In this document: positions 31,672-41,179 of the stretch, piece after piece | Layout: each line of letters opens with the position of its first letter | Position numbering within the stretch: position 1 is the first letter of the stretch | From: Algoriphagus aestuariicola | Lineage (GTDB): Bacteria > Bacteroidota > Bacteroidia > Cytophagales > Cyclobacteriaceae | Direction: 5' to 3' | Assembly: GCF_017254835.1 (NCBI RefSeq) | Contig: NZ_JAFKCW010000004.1 | Location: 463,266-527,265 of the forward strand | DNA: 64,000 nt | Program-made: the position numbers and the translations under genes | The notes under the pieces: model-generated | Databases searched by the model: none | Told to the model about the DNA's origin: nothing | Seen by the model: the letters and a program-made list of their open reading frames with translations, nothing else

Positions 31672-32411
31672 GTTTTCTATTTTTGGTCGTTTTCGGGATC
31701 GGCATTCCGGGATTTTCCCAGGGACTTTTTGGCCTGACAAGTACTTCAGGGTCGGACGACAAAGTGCTTTCCTACGGTTTTTTTCTGGCAGGCCACAACG
31801 CCAGCTATCAGATCAGATATTCGGAAGAGTTTTTTGACCCTTCCAATAGCGAAATCCATTCAATCTACCCCAAGTTCAGCCCCGGCTTTTCATTGGGATT
31901 CACCGGGATCCTCAGATTGCATGATCAGGTAAATTTGCTTTTGACTCCCAAGATTGCATTCTATGAGTACCGTACCGATGTCAATATCTATACGCCCGTG
32001 GTCGATCAAACAGATGGGATTGACAATACCGTCGGCAACAGTCTAGGATATACCACCGAAGAAGCGGTGACGGAGGCTACCATGGTGGAGATTCCGCTCC
32101 TTTTCAAGTATAGATCACAGCGATTCAACAATACCCGGATGTATTTCATCGGAGGGGCCAGCTATCAGTTTCGTACCAAAAGTCAGGATGAAGCTAATCT
32201 TGACCCGATTGTCACCACGGGGCAGGATTTTGCCATCGAAGCGGGGATGGGCTTTGAGATCTATTTTAAATATTTCAAGTTTGCTCCCGAAATCAGGTTT
32301 TCCCACGGCCTGAACAATATCTACTACGCGGAGAAGAATTCGGCCGAGATCCGCGACGTCATCTCTTCTATCCGAAGAAAAGGGATCACGATCTATCTCA
32401 ATTTCCAATAA
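31620..32411 (+). CDS. porT: Type IX secretion system beta-barrel protein PorT (SprT)
   Basis: The 263-residue protein has a signal peptide ([19 protein letters not shown], residues ~16-34) and a body of amphipathic beta-strands rich in Tyr/Phe and Gly ([34 protein letters not shown]), as in the PorT outer-membrane barrel of the type IX secretion and gliding machinery. The menG-porT order is known from other Bacteroidota, which supports the call. The only usable ATG lies inside menG, giving a 52-base overlap in a different frame. Generic outer-membrane beta-barrel is the alternative. Confidence 0.72.
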   Translation: MQTSHFRNQLHIRRTKIGFLFLVVFGIGIPGFSQGLFGLTSTSGSDDKVLSYGFFLAGHNASYQIRYSEEFFDPSNSEIHSIYPKFSPGFSLGFTGILRLHDQVNLLLTPKIAFYEYRTDVNIYTPVVDQTDGIDNTVGNSLGYTTEEAVTEATMVEIPLLFKYRSQRFNNTRMYFIGGASYQFRTKSQDEANLDPIVTTGQDFAIEAGMGFEIYFKYFKFAPEIRFSHGLNNIYYAEKNSAEIRDVISSIRRKGITIYLNFQ

Positions 32412-32578
32412 TTCGAGCCATTTCGGTTACGAAATTGTTTGCGTAAAAAGCAGCGGGATTCTAGGCTATTTACAGTCCCGCGGGTTAGCAAAGCAGAAGT
32501 TTATTGCTATTTTGAGGCGGACGGGGATGGTTAATTCCCGTTGATTGATTTTTACCCATATAACCGCTAGCTCAACCC
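32412..32578 (+). other. Leader region of the symporter/GH88 operon
   Basis: These 167 bases hold no gene. Two short hairpins are possible: GCGGGA/TCCCGC (32453-32458 with 32476-32481, long loop) and ACGGGGA/TTCCCGT (32521-32527 with 32535-32541). Neither is followed by a clean T run, so I do not call a terminator or riboswitch. Confidence 0.3.
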
Positions 32579-32791
32579 ATGAAATCCAAAATCTGGACGA
32601 TCATCGTCCTAGCCGTGTTGCTTGTCTCCTTCGGCTCATTTCTCTTCCTCTTTATCGAAAACAAAGTCGAACCCAGGCTCGGCGGGATCCCCTACGTCTT
32701 TTGGACTGGACTACTGGTTGCGATTCTACTGGTAGTGCTGACCTACCTTGGATCTTTGTTTTTTCCCCATGAAGAAACGAAGAAGGCATGA
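32579..32791 (+). CDS. Small two-helix membrane protein preceding the symporter
   Basis: The 70-residue protein consists of two membrane helices (IWTIIVLAVLLVSFGSFLFL and VFWTGLLVAILLVVLTYLGS) joined by a short loop with PRLGGIPYVFW, close to the DUF3311/YhdT type of tiny partner proteins found before sodium/solute symporters. The ATGA overlap of 4 bases with the symporter gene indicates coupled translation. It probably helps or is a subunit of the symporter; this is inference. Confidence 0.78.
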   Translation: MKSKIWTIIVLAVLLVSFGSFLFLFIENKVEPRLGGIPYVFWTGLLVAILLVVLTYLGSLFFPHEETKKA

Positions 32792-34200
32792 CGGGCTGGC
32801 TGATATTCTTTTTCACGCTCTTCTTGGCCTCTCTGGGCTTTGCATCTTACAAGTCTTATAGCAAAAACCGCAGTTCCGATGAGTTTATGCTTGCGGGGTC
32901 AAACATCGGTTCGATCTTAGGTTTCCTGACCTTTTCCGCAGCATTATTCAGTGCGTTTACGTTCATGGGCATGCCGGATTTTTTCCGCACGCACGGGGTT
33001 GGGGCTTGGATATTCCTAGCGGTTTCGGATGCTCTGATGGTATTTATGCTGATTTGGTTTGGCTATGCCTTACGCAAAAAGGCGTCTCAGGTCGGATACA
33101 AGGGAGTTGCCGGCTTTGTGCGGAGCTGCTTTCAAAATCGATGGGCAGGTTACCTAGTATTTGTGAGTTCCTTTCTTTTCCTGATACCCTACGTGGCGAT
33201 TCAGATTCGGGGGATCTCGATCTTTCTCAATGCGGCTTTTCCAGACTTGATGCCCGATTGGGGTTGGTCGGCCTTGCTCGTGGTATTGATGCTCGTCTAC
33301 TCTGAGATCGGGGGATTAAAAGCCATCATGTACAGCGACGCGATTCAAGGCGTGATTATGCTCGCGGTAATTTGGATTATCGGACTGACCTGTCTGTCTA
33401 TGGCGGGAGGCTTAGAAGCTGGATTGGCCAAAGTAGAGGAGAGCAACGCTGCTTTGCTTTCACTTCCGGGGCCAAAAGGCTTGTTTTCCAGTCCTTTTTT
33501 GATTGCCTCGGCCATAGCCATTGTACTGATTCCAGTGTCCCAGCCCCAGTTTACCACGCGTTTGGTGGTATTGAAGAGTCTCAAGTCCGTTCACAAGATG
33601 GCCTATGCGGTTGGGGTTTTCGCCATCTTGGTCATTCTGCCGACGGCGTTTATCGGGTTGTATGGTGCGGTGAAATATCCCGAAAGTTCTACTGCCGATT
33701 TTCTTTCGTCCGCGCTGCTGTTTGACCAAGCGAGTCCGGTGGCGGCTTTGGCGGTAGTCGGTCTTTTCGCGGCGTGCCTCTCGACGACCAATGCGCAGAT
33801 TTTTGCCCTTGGCACCGAGCTTCGTTCGCTGCTCTCCGGCTCGGACAAAGGCAACATGAGAGTCACGCAGCTGGCCATCCTGGTATTTTCCCTGATCGTT
33901 TTGGTGTTTTCGACCTATATGAGTGATGAGTTGGTACTATTGGCCAGGGTGAGTTTTGCTGGGACTTCCATGATTGCTCCGGTCGTGATGGGGGCGGTCA
34001 TTTTCAAAAATCCACCCAAATCCCTCATTCTGGTTTCTGGGCTGGCCTTGGGTTACTTTGTCCTGTCACTGCTTGAGTTGGTTCCTGCGGGTTTTGCCGG
34101 ATTGCCGACAGACGCCGCGATGTATGTTATTTTGATTCCTGTCTCCGTGCTTGTGATGCTCGCACACTATTTTACCCAAAAAACTACCCATGAAGCTTGA
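32788..34200 (+). CDS. Sodium/solute symporter (SSS family)
   Basis: The 470-residue membrane protein has ~13 hydrophobic helices and SSS-family features: FLTFSAALFSAFTFMGMPDF in TM2, YSEIGGLKAIMYSDAIQGVI (the GGxxAVxxTDxxQ signature, TM5-6), and QPQFTTRLVVLKS. It would import an organic solute with sodium. Substrate unknown; the operon suggests an oligo-uronide or a sugar acid glycoside. Overlaps: 4 bases with the small upstream gene and 11 bases with the GH88 gene. Confidence 0.9.
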   Translation: MTGWLIFFFTLFLASLGFASYKSYSKNRSSDEFMLAGSNIGSILGFLTFSAALFSAFTFMGMPDFFRTHGVGAWIFLAVSDALMVFMLIWFGYALRKKASQVGYKGVAGFVRSCFQNRWAGYLVFVSSFLFLIPYVAIQIRGISIFLNAAFPDLMPDWGWSALLVVLMLVYSEIGGLKAIMYSDAIQGVIMLAVIWIIGLTCLSMAGGLEAGLAKVEESNAALLSLPGPKGLFSSPFLIASAIAIVLIPVSQPQFTTRLVVLKSLKSVHKMAYAVGVFAILVILPTAFIGLYGAVKYPESSTADFLSSALLFDQASPVAALAVVGLFAACLSTTNAQIFALGTELRSLLSGSDKGNMRVTQLAILVFSLIVLVFSTYMSDELVLLARVSFAGTSMIAPVVMGAVIFKNPPKSLILVSGLALGYFVLSLLELVPAGFAGLPTDAAMYVILIPVSVLVMLAHYFTQKTTHEA

Positions 34201-35569
34201 TTCATCCTTTACAATTAATGAGTTAAAATCTCCCTTGGAGAAGTTCTGGACGCTTTCCGGTCAAAAAATCCGGATGATTGAGGAGTCTTTTGATACCCAA
34301 AAAGGAGCCCCCGTCTTTACCGAAAAAGGCAAGTATGTCACTCGCGGCTGGACTGAGTGGACCCAAGGTTTCCAGTTTGGTTCTTCCATTTTGCAGTTTG
34401 ATGCGACTGGTGAAAAGGATTTTCTGGAGATCGGCCGTAGGAATACCGTGGAGAAAATGGCTCCGCACCTGACGCATATCGGAGTTCATGATCATGGGTT
34501 TAACAATGTCAGCACCTATGGCAACCTGCTTCGCCTAATCAACGAGGGCCGGATCGAGGGCTCGGACTGGGAAAAGGAATTTTACAAGATCGCTCTGAAA
34601 GTAACCGGAGCAGTACAGGCCACACGCTGGACCAAAATTCCAAGTGGTGGATTTATTTATTCGTTCAACGGGCCACATTCCCTATTTGTGGATACCATTC
34701 GCAGCTGCCGGGCTTTGGTGGTTTCTCACCAACTCGGACATGTGTTGCAGGCCGAAAACGACGTCAAAATCTCCCTGATCCAGCGAGCGATCCAACACAT
34801 TTTGAGCACCGTACGCTACTCGATTTTTTATGGAAAAGGACGTGACAGCTATGACACTCCAGGACGAACCGCGCATGAGATTATCTTCAATACCAACGAT
34901 GGCAACTATCGCTGCCCCAATTCCCAGCAGGGCTATACGGGATTCAGTACTTGGACCCGAGGTTTGGCTTGGGCGATATGCGGACTTGGGGAGACTTTGG
35001 AGATTCTTGATCAAATACCAGAGGCCGACTATTCCGAAGTGATTTCCAAAACCGATTTGATCAAGGAGATGTCTCAGGCCGCGATCGCGACTTCTGAGTT
35101 TTATCTCGCGCACACACCGACCGATGGAATTCCATATTGGGATACCGGAGCGCCTAATTTGCATAAAATGGGTGATTACCTCAACCGACCTGCAGATCCT
35201 TTCAATGAATTTGAACCAGTCGACAGTTCCGCTGCCTGCATCGCTGCCCAGGGCTTGATTCGCATCGGAAACTGGCTCCAAGAATCCGACCCGGAGCGTG
35301 GCAAAAAATATCAACAAGCAGGTATCCAGCTCGCTGGAGTTCTTTTTTCGGAACCCTACCTGTCTACCGATCCTAGTCATCAGGGCCTGATTTTGCACTC
35401 CATCTACCATCAACCCAATGGTTGGGACTACGTACCAGAAGCTGGAAAGGTCGCCCACGGGGAGTCCAGTATGTGGGGCGACTACCATGCCCGCGAACTG
35501 GCTTTGCTGCTTCAGCGAATAAGGAATGAAGAGGCTTATTATTCTTTCCTAAACTGCGTACCGGCATGA
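34190..35569 (+). CDS. Glycoside hydrolase family 88-like (unsaturated uronyl hydrolase)
   Basis: The 459-residue protein matches the (alpha/alpha)6 barrel of GH88/GH105: [45 protein letters not shown], and the final [17 protein letters not shown] block (unsaturated glucuronyl hydrolases have SLIYGDYYxLEAL here). No signal peptide, so it acts in the cytoplasm on a substrate brought in by the symporter. GH88 enzymes hydrate the 4,5-double bond of unsaturated uronic acids left by polysaccharide lyases. The exact substrate, and GH88 versus GH105, cannot be decided by eye. It overlaps the OYE gene by 4 bases. Confidence 0.75.
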   Translation: MKLDSSFTINELKSPLEKFWTLSGQKIRMIEESFDTQKGAPVFTEKGKYVTRGWTEWTQGFQFGSSILQFDATGEKDFLEIGRRNTVEKMAPHLTHIGVHDHGFNNVSTYGNLLRLINEGRIEGSDWEKEFYKIALKVTGAVQATRWTKIPSGGFIYSFNGPHSLFVDTIRSCRALVVSHQLGHVLQAENDVKISLIQRAIQHILSTVRYSIFYGKGRDSYDTPGRTAHEIIFNTNDGNYRCPNSQQGYTGFSTWTRGLAWAICGLGETLEILDQIPEADYSEVISKTDLIKEMSQAAIATSEFYLAHTPTDGIPYWDTGAPNLHKMGDYLNRPADPFNEFEPVDSSAACIAAQGLIRIGNWLQESDPERGKKYQQAGIQLAGVLFSEPYLSTDPSHQGLILHSIYHQPNGWDYVPEAGKVAHGESSMWGDYHARELALLLQRIRNEEAYYSFLNCVPA

Positions 35570-37008
35570 GCGGAAAATACAAACCGGCATATCCGCGAGT
35601 AGCCCAGCTGAAGACTGCAGAGCTTTTTCGTCAGCACTTGGAAAAGGAGGGCATCGCCATGGATTTCGATCCGGATTTGATTTCCGGATCTGATTCGCCT
35701 TTCGCCAGACCACATACGCTTCGCTCCGGCCGAAAAATCGGCAATGCAATGTGCATCCTTCCCATGGAAGGCTGGGATGGGACTACTGATGGACGTCCGA
35801 CTGAATTGACCAAAAGACGGTGGAAGCATTTTGGTCTTAGCGGGGCCAAACTTCTCTGGGGTTGTGAGGCTGTGGCCGTGCGACCGGAAGGGCGCGCCAA
35901 TCCCAACCAATTGATGCTCAATGAGCAGACCTTTCCCGATTTTGTCAGCCTTTTTGAGCTTGTACAGACTAGCCATAGGGAGCAATATGGCGATACAAAT
36001 GACTTGCTGATTGGCTTGCAGTTGACCCACTCCGGGCGATTCTGCAAGCCCAATGACAAGAAGCGGATGGAACCAAGGATTCTTTATTCGCATCCTGTCT
36101 TAAACAAAAAGTTTGGCTTGGGAGATGACTATCCAATAATGTCGGATGAAGAGATCGATTCCATTATCGAGGACTACGTGAAGGCAGCCGTCTTGGCAAA
36201 AAGGGCGGGCTTCCATTTTGTTGACATCAAGCATTGCCACGGGTATTTGGGCCACGAATTTCTCAGCGCCTATGATCGGGAAGGGAAATACGGAGGCAGC
36301 TTTGAGAATCGGACGCGTTTCCTAAGAGATATCGTAAGTGGAATTCGCGCGGCCACTCCCGCTCTCGAGATAGGGGTGCGGATGAGTATTTTCGACTGGG
36401 TTCCTTTTCAGAAAGGTACTGAAGAAACCGGCGTACCAGCCCAGAACGCTCCTTATCGCTACGCTTTTGGAGGGGAAGAAAGCGGAACCCAGGCGGATAT
36501 GTCGGAGTCTTTTCTATTTCTAGAGGAATTGGAGAAGCTGGGGATAGAGCTCTTCTGCACCACGGCCGGGAGCCCGTACTACAATCCCCATATTCAGCGA
36601 CCTGCGCTCTTTCCACCCTCCGATGGGTATTTGCCGCCGGAAGATCCGCTTCACGGAGTGGCGCGCCAAATCCAAGCAAGTGCTGAAATCAAGAAAGCTT
36701 TTCCTAATCTCTATGTGGTCGGCTCTGCTTATTCTTACCTTCAGGAGTGGCTACCCAATGTAGGACAAAATGTACTGCGGACCGGAAAAGCGGATTCCAT
36801 TGGCTTCGGTCGTATGGTACTCAGTTACCCGGATATGCCCGCAGATATTTTGGATGGAGCAGGACTGAAGAGGGCGAAGATTTGTCGAACCTTTTCCGAC
36901 TGTACTACTGCTCCGAGAAACGGCATGATCTCAGGTTGCTATCCGCTCGACCCCTTGTACAAGGGCATGCCGGAATACGATCAACTTAAAGAGCTGAAAG
37001 GAGAATGA
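35566..37008 (+). CDS. Old-yellow-enzyme family NADH:flavin oxidoreductase
   Basis: The 480-residue protein has the OYE TIM-barrel layout: substrate loop [15 protein letters not shown], then [20 protein letters not shown] (the usual HGAHGY histidine pair reads HCHGY), [17 protein letters not shown] and a C-terminal [15 protein letters not shown] flavin phosphate region. After it a cysteine-rich tail, [20 protein letters not shown], may bind metal or be structural; I cannot tell. OYE enzymes reduce activated C=C or oxidise sugar-derived intermediates. Context suggests it acts on a carbohydrate-derived ketone or ene. Overlaps with both neighbours are 4 bases. Confidence 0.82.
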   Translation: MSGKYKPAYPRVAQLKTAELFRQHLEKEGIAMDFDPDLISGSDSPFARPHTLRSGRKIGNAMCILPMEGWDGTTDGRPTELTKRRWKHFGLSGAKLLWGCEAVAVRPEGRANPNQLMLNEQTFPDFVSLFELVQTSHREQYGDTNDLLIGLQLTHSGRFCKPNDKKRMEPRILYSHPVLNKKFGLGDDYPIMSDEEIDSIIEDYVKAAVLAKRAGFHFVDIKHCHGYLGHEFLSAYDREGKYGGSFENRTRFLRDIVSGIRAATPALEIGVRMSIFDWVPFQKGTEETGVPAQNAPYRYAFGGEESGTQADMSESFLFLEELEKLGIELFCTTAGSPYYNPHIQRPALFPPSDGYLPPEDPLHGVARQIQASAEIKKAFPNLYVVGSAYSYLQEWLPNVGQNVLRTGKADSIGFGRMVLSYPDMPADILDGAGLKRAKICRTFSDCTTAPRNGMISGCYPLDPLYKGMPEYDQLKELKGE

Positions 37009-37775
37009 AAAAAGTAGCATTGATAACTGGAGGAACCCGGGGAATCGGACTGGGAATAGCAAAAAAGCTGGCTGAAGAGGGAATAGACTTGGCGCTGAAT
37101 GGTATAAGGCCTGAATCCCAGGTCGTGGAGGTTTTGGAGGAGCTTCGCAAAAGCGGAGTTCGTGTGGAATATTTTCCGGGGAATATTGCGGAAAAGGCCG
37201 ATCGTGATTCCATTTTGTCGGGAGTGAAAGAGAAGTTCGGAACGCTGAATTATCTGATCAACAACGCGGGCGTGGCTCCGCGGGTGCGCGCGGACGTCTT
37301 GGATGTTTCAGAGGAAGACTACGATCACCTGATGGATATCAATTTGCGGGGAACGTTTTTCTTGACTCAGGCTATCGCGGGTTTTTTGGTCGACCAAAAG
37401 ATGGGAATGCCCGATTACGTTTTTGCCATTGTGACCGTTACCTCTGTATCGGCGAAACTTGCGTCCACCAACCGTGCAGCATATTGCATGGCGAAGGCCG
37501 GACTATCGATGATGTCACAAGTTTTGGCCGTCAAACTGGCGGAGTTTGACATTCCTGTCTATGAAATCCAGCCCGGAGTGATCGAGACTGATATGACCGA
37601 AAAGGTAAAAGCTGTCTATCATAAGCGGATTGAAAACGGCCTCACCTTGGAAGCAAGAATGGGGCAGCCCGAGGACATCGGCAAAGCGGTATCGGCCTTG
37701 CTCCGCGGTGATTTGCCCTATGCCACCGGCCAAATTCTGGCTTTGGATGGGGGAATGATGGTGGGGAGGTTGTAA
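37005..37775 (+). CDS. Short-chain dehydrogenase/reductase (3-ketoacyl reductase-like)
   Basis: The 256-residue protein has the SDR cofactor motif [18 protein letters not shown] (residues 5-22), NNAGVAPR (~88-95), the catalytic Tyr in YCMAKAGL with Ser in VTSVSA upstream, and the GVIETDM segment. The position of an acidic or basic residue after the glycine motif does not decide NAD versus NADP by eye. It ends the symporter-GH88-OYE-SDR operon (4-base overlap) and likely acts on a keto-sugar intermediate of the same path. Confidence 0.85.
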   Translation: MKKVALITGGTRGIGLGIAKKLAEEGIDLALNGIRPESQVVEVLEELRKSGVRVEYFPGNIAEKADRDSILSGVKEKFGTLNYLINNAGVAPRVRADVLDVSEEDYDHLMDINLRGTFFLTQAIAGFLVDQKMGMPDYVFAIVTVTSVSAKLASTNRAAYCMAKAGLSMMSQVLAVKLAEFDIPVYEIQPGVIETDMTEKVKAVYHKRIENGLTLEARMGQPEDIGKAVSALLRGDLPYATGQILALDGGMMVGRL

Positions 37776-37779
37776 ATTT

Positions 37780-37809
37780 TTTGCAGTGGGATTGATTTGC
37801 CTATTTTGG
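37780..37809 (+). promoter_or_regulatory. Candidate promoter before the purine permease
   Basis: TTTG at 37780-37783 and TATTTTGG at 37802-37809 are 18 bases apart. The -7 box is one base short of TAnnTTTG. It lies four bases before the ATG at 37814 and would separate the permease transcript from the SDR operon. Confidence 0.35.
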
Positions 37810-37813
37810 ACTT

Positions 37814-39109
37814 ATGAAGGCATCCTTTAAAACAGAAATCCTTGCAGGAATCAGCACTTTTCTAGCCTGTTTTTATATCATCGTCGTCAACCCTGCCATT
37901 CTTTCCCAGGCAGGCATGCCCTTTCCGGCTGTCCTCACCGCGACCGTTTTGGTGTCGGCTTTCGGGAGCTTGATGATGGGGCTCTATGCCAAAAACCCCA
38001 TTGTCGTTGCCCCCGGCATGGGCATCAACGCTTTTTTCACCTATACCGCGGTGATGGGTTTCGGTCTGAGCTTTGAGGAAGCTCTGGGAGCCGTGTTCTG
38101 GTCGGGCGTGATTTTCCTGCTGTTGTCCGTCTTTCAGACCCGGGAGAAAATCATCCAGGCGATTCCGCCCGCAATCCGTCATGCAGTTTCGGCAGGGATC
38201 GGGTTGTTCATCTGCTTTATCGGTTTTCAAAATGCCCATTTCATCGTCGACAATCCTGCGACGTTAGTAGGGATGTTTTCCTTCAGAGACCCGGTGACAT
38301 TGACTTTCTTGGCTGGACTGCTTTTTACCGGAAGCTTGCTCGTCAGGAAGGTGCCTGGTGCGATCATCTTCGGAATCCTTTTCACCACGGCTTTGGCTTG
38401 GCCGATAGGACGATTTTGGAGTGACGCCTCAGCATACAATCTGGGAGTTTCTACCTTGGTCAACTACACCGGCTTTTTTGCCTGGCCAGACTTCAGTTTG
38501 GTGGGAAAGGCAGATATTCTGGGTTCTTTGCGCTTTGCGCATTTACCAGTCATCTTTGTTTTTACCTTCACGATTTTGTTTGATGGCATCTCCACATTCG
38601 TGGGGCTTTCCGAAGCTTCCGGCCTGAAGGATCCGGACGGGACCCCAAAAAACATGCGAAAGTCCCTGCTTACGGATTCGCTTGCCACGCTTTTTGCGGG
38701 ATTGGTTGGGAGTAGCTCCGGGACGGCCTACATTGAGTCTGCGGTGGGAATTGAGGAGGGGGGAAGGACAGGCTTGACTGCTGTTACAGCCGGATTGCTG
38801 TTTTTGCCTTTTATGTTTTTTTCTCCCTTGCTTTCGGTCATTCCTTCTATTGCGAGCTCCATTGCGCTGGTGTTGGTGGGGTCATTTATGGTCATTCCGC
38901 TCACCAAGATCAACTGGCACGATCCTGCCGAGGCCTTGCCTTCTTTTCTCACAATTGTGCTGATCCCATTTACCTACAGCTTGTCGGTGGGTATTTCCTT
39001 CGGTTTTATCAGCTGGACCATACTCAAACTTCTTACGGGGAAAACATCTGAGCTGAACCCGATTTTGGCAGTTATCAGCGTACTTTCACTTTTCTTTTTG
39101 TGGATATGA
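37814..39109 (+). CDS. NCS2-family purine permease (AzgA-like)
   Basis: The 431-residue membrane protein has ~12-14 hydrophobic helices and AzgA-group motifs: EILAGISTFLACFYIIVVNP, APGMGINAFFTYT (~residue 70) and GLVGSSSGTAYIESAVGIEEGGRTG (quoted in part, ~295-320), where NAT/AzgA transporters have key polar residues. AzgA proteins import adenine, guanine or hypoxanthine with protons. Its stop overlaps the exported nucleosidase gene (ATGA), so purine base uptake may be coupled to release of adenine outside the membrane. Confidence 0.88.
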   Translation: MKASFKTEILAGISTFLACFYIIVVNPAILSQAGMPFPAVLTATVLVSAFGSLMMGLYAKNPIVVAPGMGINAFFTYTAVMGFGLSFEEALGAVFWSGVIFLLLSVFQTREKIIQAIPPAIRHAVSAGIGLFICFIGFQNAHFIVDNPATLVGMFSFRDPVTLTFLAGLLFTGSLLVRKVPGAIIFGILFTTALAWPIGRFWSDASAYNLGVSTLVNYTGFFAWPDFSLVGKADILGSLRFAHLPVIFVFTFTILFDGISTFVGLSEASGLKDPDGTPKNMRKSLLTDSLATLFAGLVGSSSGTAYIESAVGIEEGGRTGLTAVTAGLLFLPFMFFSPLLSVIPSIASSIALVLVGSFMVIPLTKINWHDPAEALPSFLTIVLIPFTYSLSVGISFGFISWTILKLLTGKTSELNPILAVISVLSLFFLWI

Positions 39110-39897
39110 AAAGACTAGCCGTACTGTTACTTTTTGTTTTTTTCTTGGGCAAAGCAGAGGCCCAGCGGATTGCCATTATGGGCGCCTTGGACCAAGAGAT
39201 TGCCATTTTGATCGACTCCATGAGGTCTGTCAAAAAGGTAAACAAAGGGGGAATAGATTTCTACAAGGGAAAGCTAAAAGGGAAAAAGATTGTCCTGCTG
39301 AAAGCTGGGGTAGGTAAAGTCAACGCTGCATACAGCACGGCAATCCTGACTGAAAATTTCGAGCCCAGCATGTTGATTTTTACTGGGGTGGCTGGTGGAT
39401 TGCATCCAGAAGCGATGCCAGGCGATCTTGTGATTGGGGAAAAGCTGGTTCAGTTTGATTTTGGGCAAGTGGATTCTGCAGGATTTACGGTTTCCCCTTT
39501 TCGCAAGCTGACTGGAGGGAGGCACGAGGATCTTTTTATCGCATCAGACCCAGCATTGCTTGAAAGGAGCGCCAGAGTAGCTGATAGAACAGTTCTTGAG
39601 CCGATTTCCGGCAGAGAACCTCGGGTATTTACCGGTGTCATTGCCACGGGTGATATTTTTGTGAGTAGCGACGAAAAAGCGGCATGGCTTTACGAAGAGT
39701 TTGATGCGCTGGCTACTGAAATGGAAGGGGCGGCGATTGCCCATATCTGTAGAACCCTAGGAATCCCTTTTGTAATCATCCGATCCTGCAGCGACAATGC
39801 CAACAACCACGCACGTATGAATTTCAACCAATTTGTCGGCCCTGCCTCGGTCAATTCAGCCCGAATTGTGATGGGGATTTTGGAGGATATGGAGTAA
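39106..39897 (+). CDS. 5'-methylthioadenosine/S-adenosylhomocysteine nucleosidase-like, exported
   Basis: The ATG at 39106 gives a clear signal peptide (KRLAVLLLFVFFLGKAEA) before the enzyme domain; an in-frame GTG two codons earlier is less likely. The MTAN fold is evident: IAIMGALDQEIAILI (catalytic Glu), KAGVGKVNAA, TGVAGGLHP, TEMEGAAIAH and IIRSCSDNANN (general acid Asp). It would release adenine (or another base) from a nucleoside. Most MTANs are cytoplasmic, so a signal peptide is notable. It shares a 4-base overlap with the purine permease gene. Confidence 0.85.
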   Translation: MKRLAVLLLFVFFLGKAEAQRIAIMGALDQEIAILIDSMRSVKKVNKGGIDFYKGKLKGKKIVLLKAGVGKVNAAYSTAILTENFEPSMLIFTGVAGGLHPEAMPGDLVIGEKLVQFDFGQVDSAGFTVSPFRKLTGGRHEDLFIASDPALLERSARVADRTVLEPISGREPRVFTGVIATGDIFVSSDEKAAWLYEEFDALATEMEGAAIAHICRTLGIPFVIIRSCSDNANNHARMNFNQFVGPASVNSARIVMGILEDME

Positions 39898-39945
39898 TCA
39901 GGAACCATTCACAGTTTGCTGTTGGCTGGCTCCTGCAACTGCATG

Positions 39946-41085
39946 CTATTTCAAAACCTCCCTTGCGATTACGATTTTTTGGATCTCCGAAGTGCCTTCT
40001 CCAATGGTACAAAGTTTCGCGTCTCTGTAGTATTTTTCCACTGGATAATCCTTCGTAAAGCCATAGCCCCCAAAGATTTGCACTGCCTCGTTTGCAGCCC
40101 AAACCGCAACTTCGGAAGTGTAATATTTCGCTTGGGCGCCCTCCAAAGTCACGCTTTTCCCCTTGTTTTTGAGTACGGCAGCTTTTGAAATCAAAAGCCG
40201 TGCGGCCTCGATGCGGGTAGCCATGTCGGCGAGTTTGAACGAGATTCCCTGATAACTTGAAATCGGCTTGCCAAACTGTTGTCGTTCCTTGGAATATTGC
40301 ACCGAGGCTTCAAATGCTCCCTCGGCAATACCCAGACCCAGCGCTGCGATAGAAATCCGACCGCCATCGAGCACTTTCATGGCTTGGATAAATCCCTCGC
40401 CTTCCTTGCCCAAAACCTGGCTCTGATGAACCCTACACTCATCGAAAATCATTTCGGCTGTCTCTGACGAACGCATGCCCATCTTGTCTTCCTTTCTTCC
40501 TCCTTTAAATCCAGGCGTTCCTTTTTCGATAATAAAGGCCGTCATCCCATGGCTGTCACCCAGTTCGCCAGTTCTCGCAATTACCACAGCGACATCACCC
40601 GAAACTCCATGGGTGATGAAGTTCTTGGCGCCGTTGATGACATAGTGGTCTCCGTCTTTTTTTGCGACGGTGCGCATGTTCCCCGCATCGGAACCGGTGT
40701 TTGGTTCGGTGAGTCCCCAAGCGCCTAGCCATTCGCAGGAGGCGAGTTTGGGCAGGTATTTTTGCTTTTGCTCTTCGGTGCCAAATAGCAGGATATGGCC
40801 GGAGCAGAGTGAGTTATGCGCAGCCATGGAAAGGCCGACGGAAGGATCGAGCTTTGACAATTCAGCAATGGCTGTGACATATTCCTCGTAGCCAAAGCCA
40901 GAACCGCCGTATTCTGAGGGAATCAGCACGCCCATGAGGCCCAATTCGCCTAGTTTTTTATAAAGTGCCCTCGGAAAAATCTGTTGATCGTCCCATTCCT
41001 TCCGGAAGGGAGCGATTTCCTTGGCTCCAAAATCCCGGATCATCTGCGCGATCATCCGCTGGTTTTCACTCTGAATAAAATCCAT
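39946..41085 (-). CDS. Acyl-CoA dehydrogenase
   Basis: FAD enzyme that makes trans-2-enoyl-CoA in fatty- or branched-acid breakdown. Start at 41085 (DFIQSENQRMIAQMIRDF) matches the family N terminus and gives 379 residues; the frame extends upstream without a sensible leader. Motifs: AWGLTEPNTGSDAG (FAD/substrate), TGGR-type loop KMGMRSSETAEM, RQQFGKPISSYQG, and QIFGGYGFTKDYPVEKYYRD with the catalytic base in IGEGTSEIQ. Chain-length preference is unknown. Single gene. Confidence 0.93.
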   Translation of the reverse strand: MDFIQSENQRMIAQMIRDFGAKEIAPFRKEWDDQQIFPRALYKKLGELGLMGVLIPSEYGGSGFGYEEYVTAIAELSKLDPSVGLSMAAHNSLCSGHILLFGTEEQKQKYLPKLASCEWLGAWGLTEPNTGSDAGNMRTVAKKDGDHYVINGAKNFITHGVSGDVAVVIARTGELGDSHGMTAFIIEKGTPGFKGGRKEDKMGMRSSETAEMIFDECRVHQSQVLGKEGEGFIQAMKVLDGGRISIAALGLGIAEGAFEASVQYSKERQQFGKPISSYQGISFKLADMATRIEAARLLISKAAVLKNKGKSVTLEGAQAKYYTSEVAVWAANEAVQIFGGYGFTKDYPVEKYYRDAKLCTIGEGTSEIQKIVIAREVLK

Positions 41086-41179
41086 GCTAAAGTCAATTTG
41101 GGTTGTAATATGGTTCAACTCCAAAATGAGCATTTGGTTTGGTATCTGCAAATGCGGCAAAGAACCGGCTTTGGCAGCT

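Noticed and set aside
34682-35488. 268-residue minus-strand reading frame opposite the GH88-like gene
   Set aside because: Antisense shadow of a gene that is embedded in a tight plus-strand operon.
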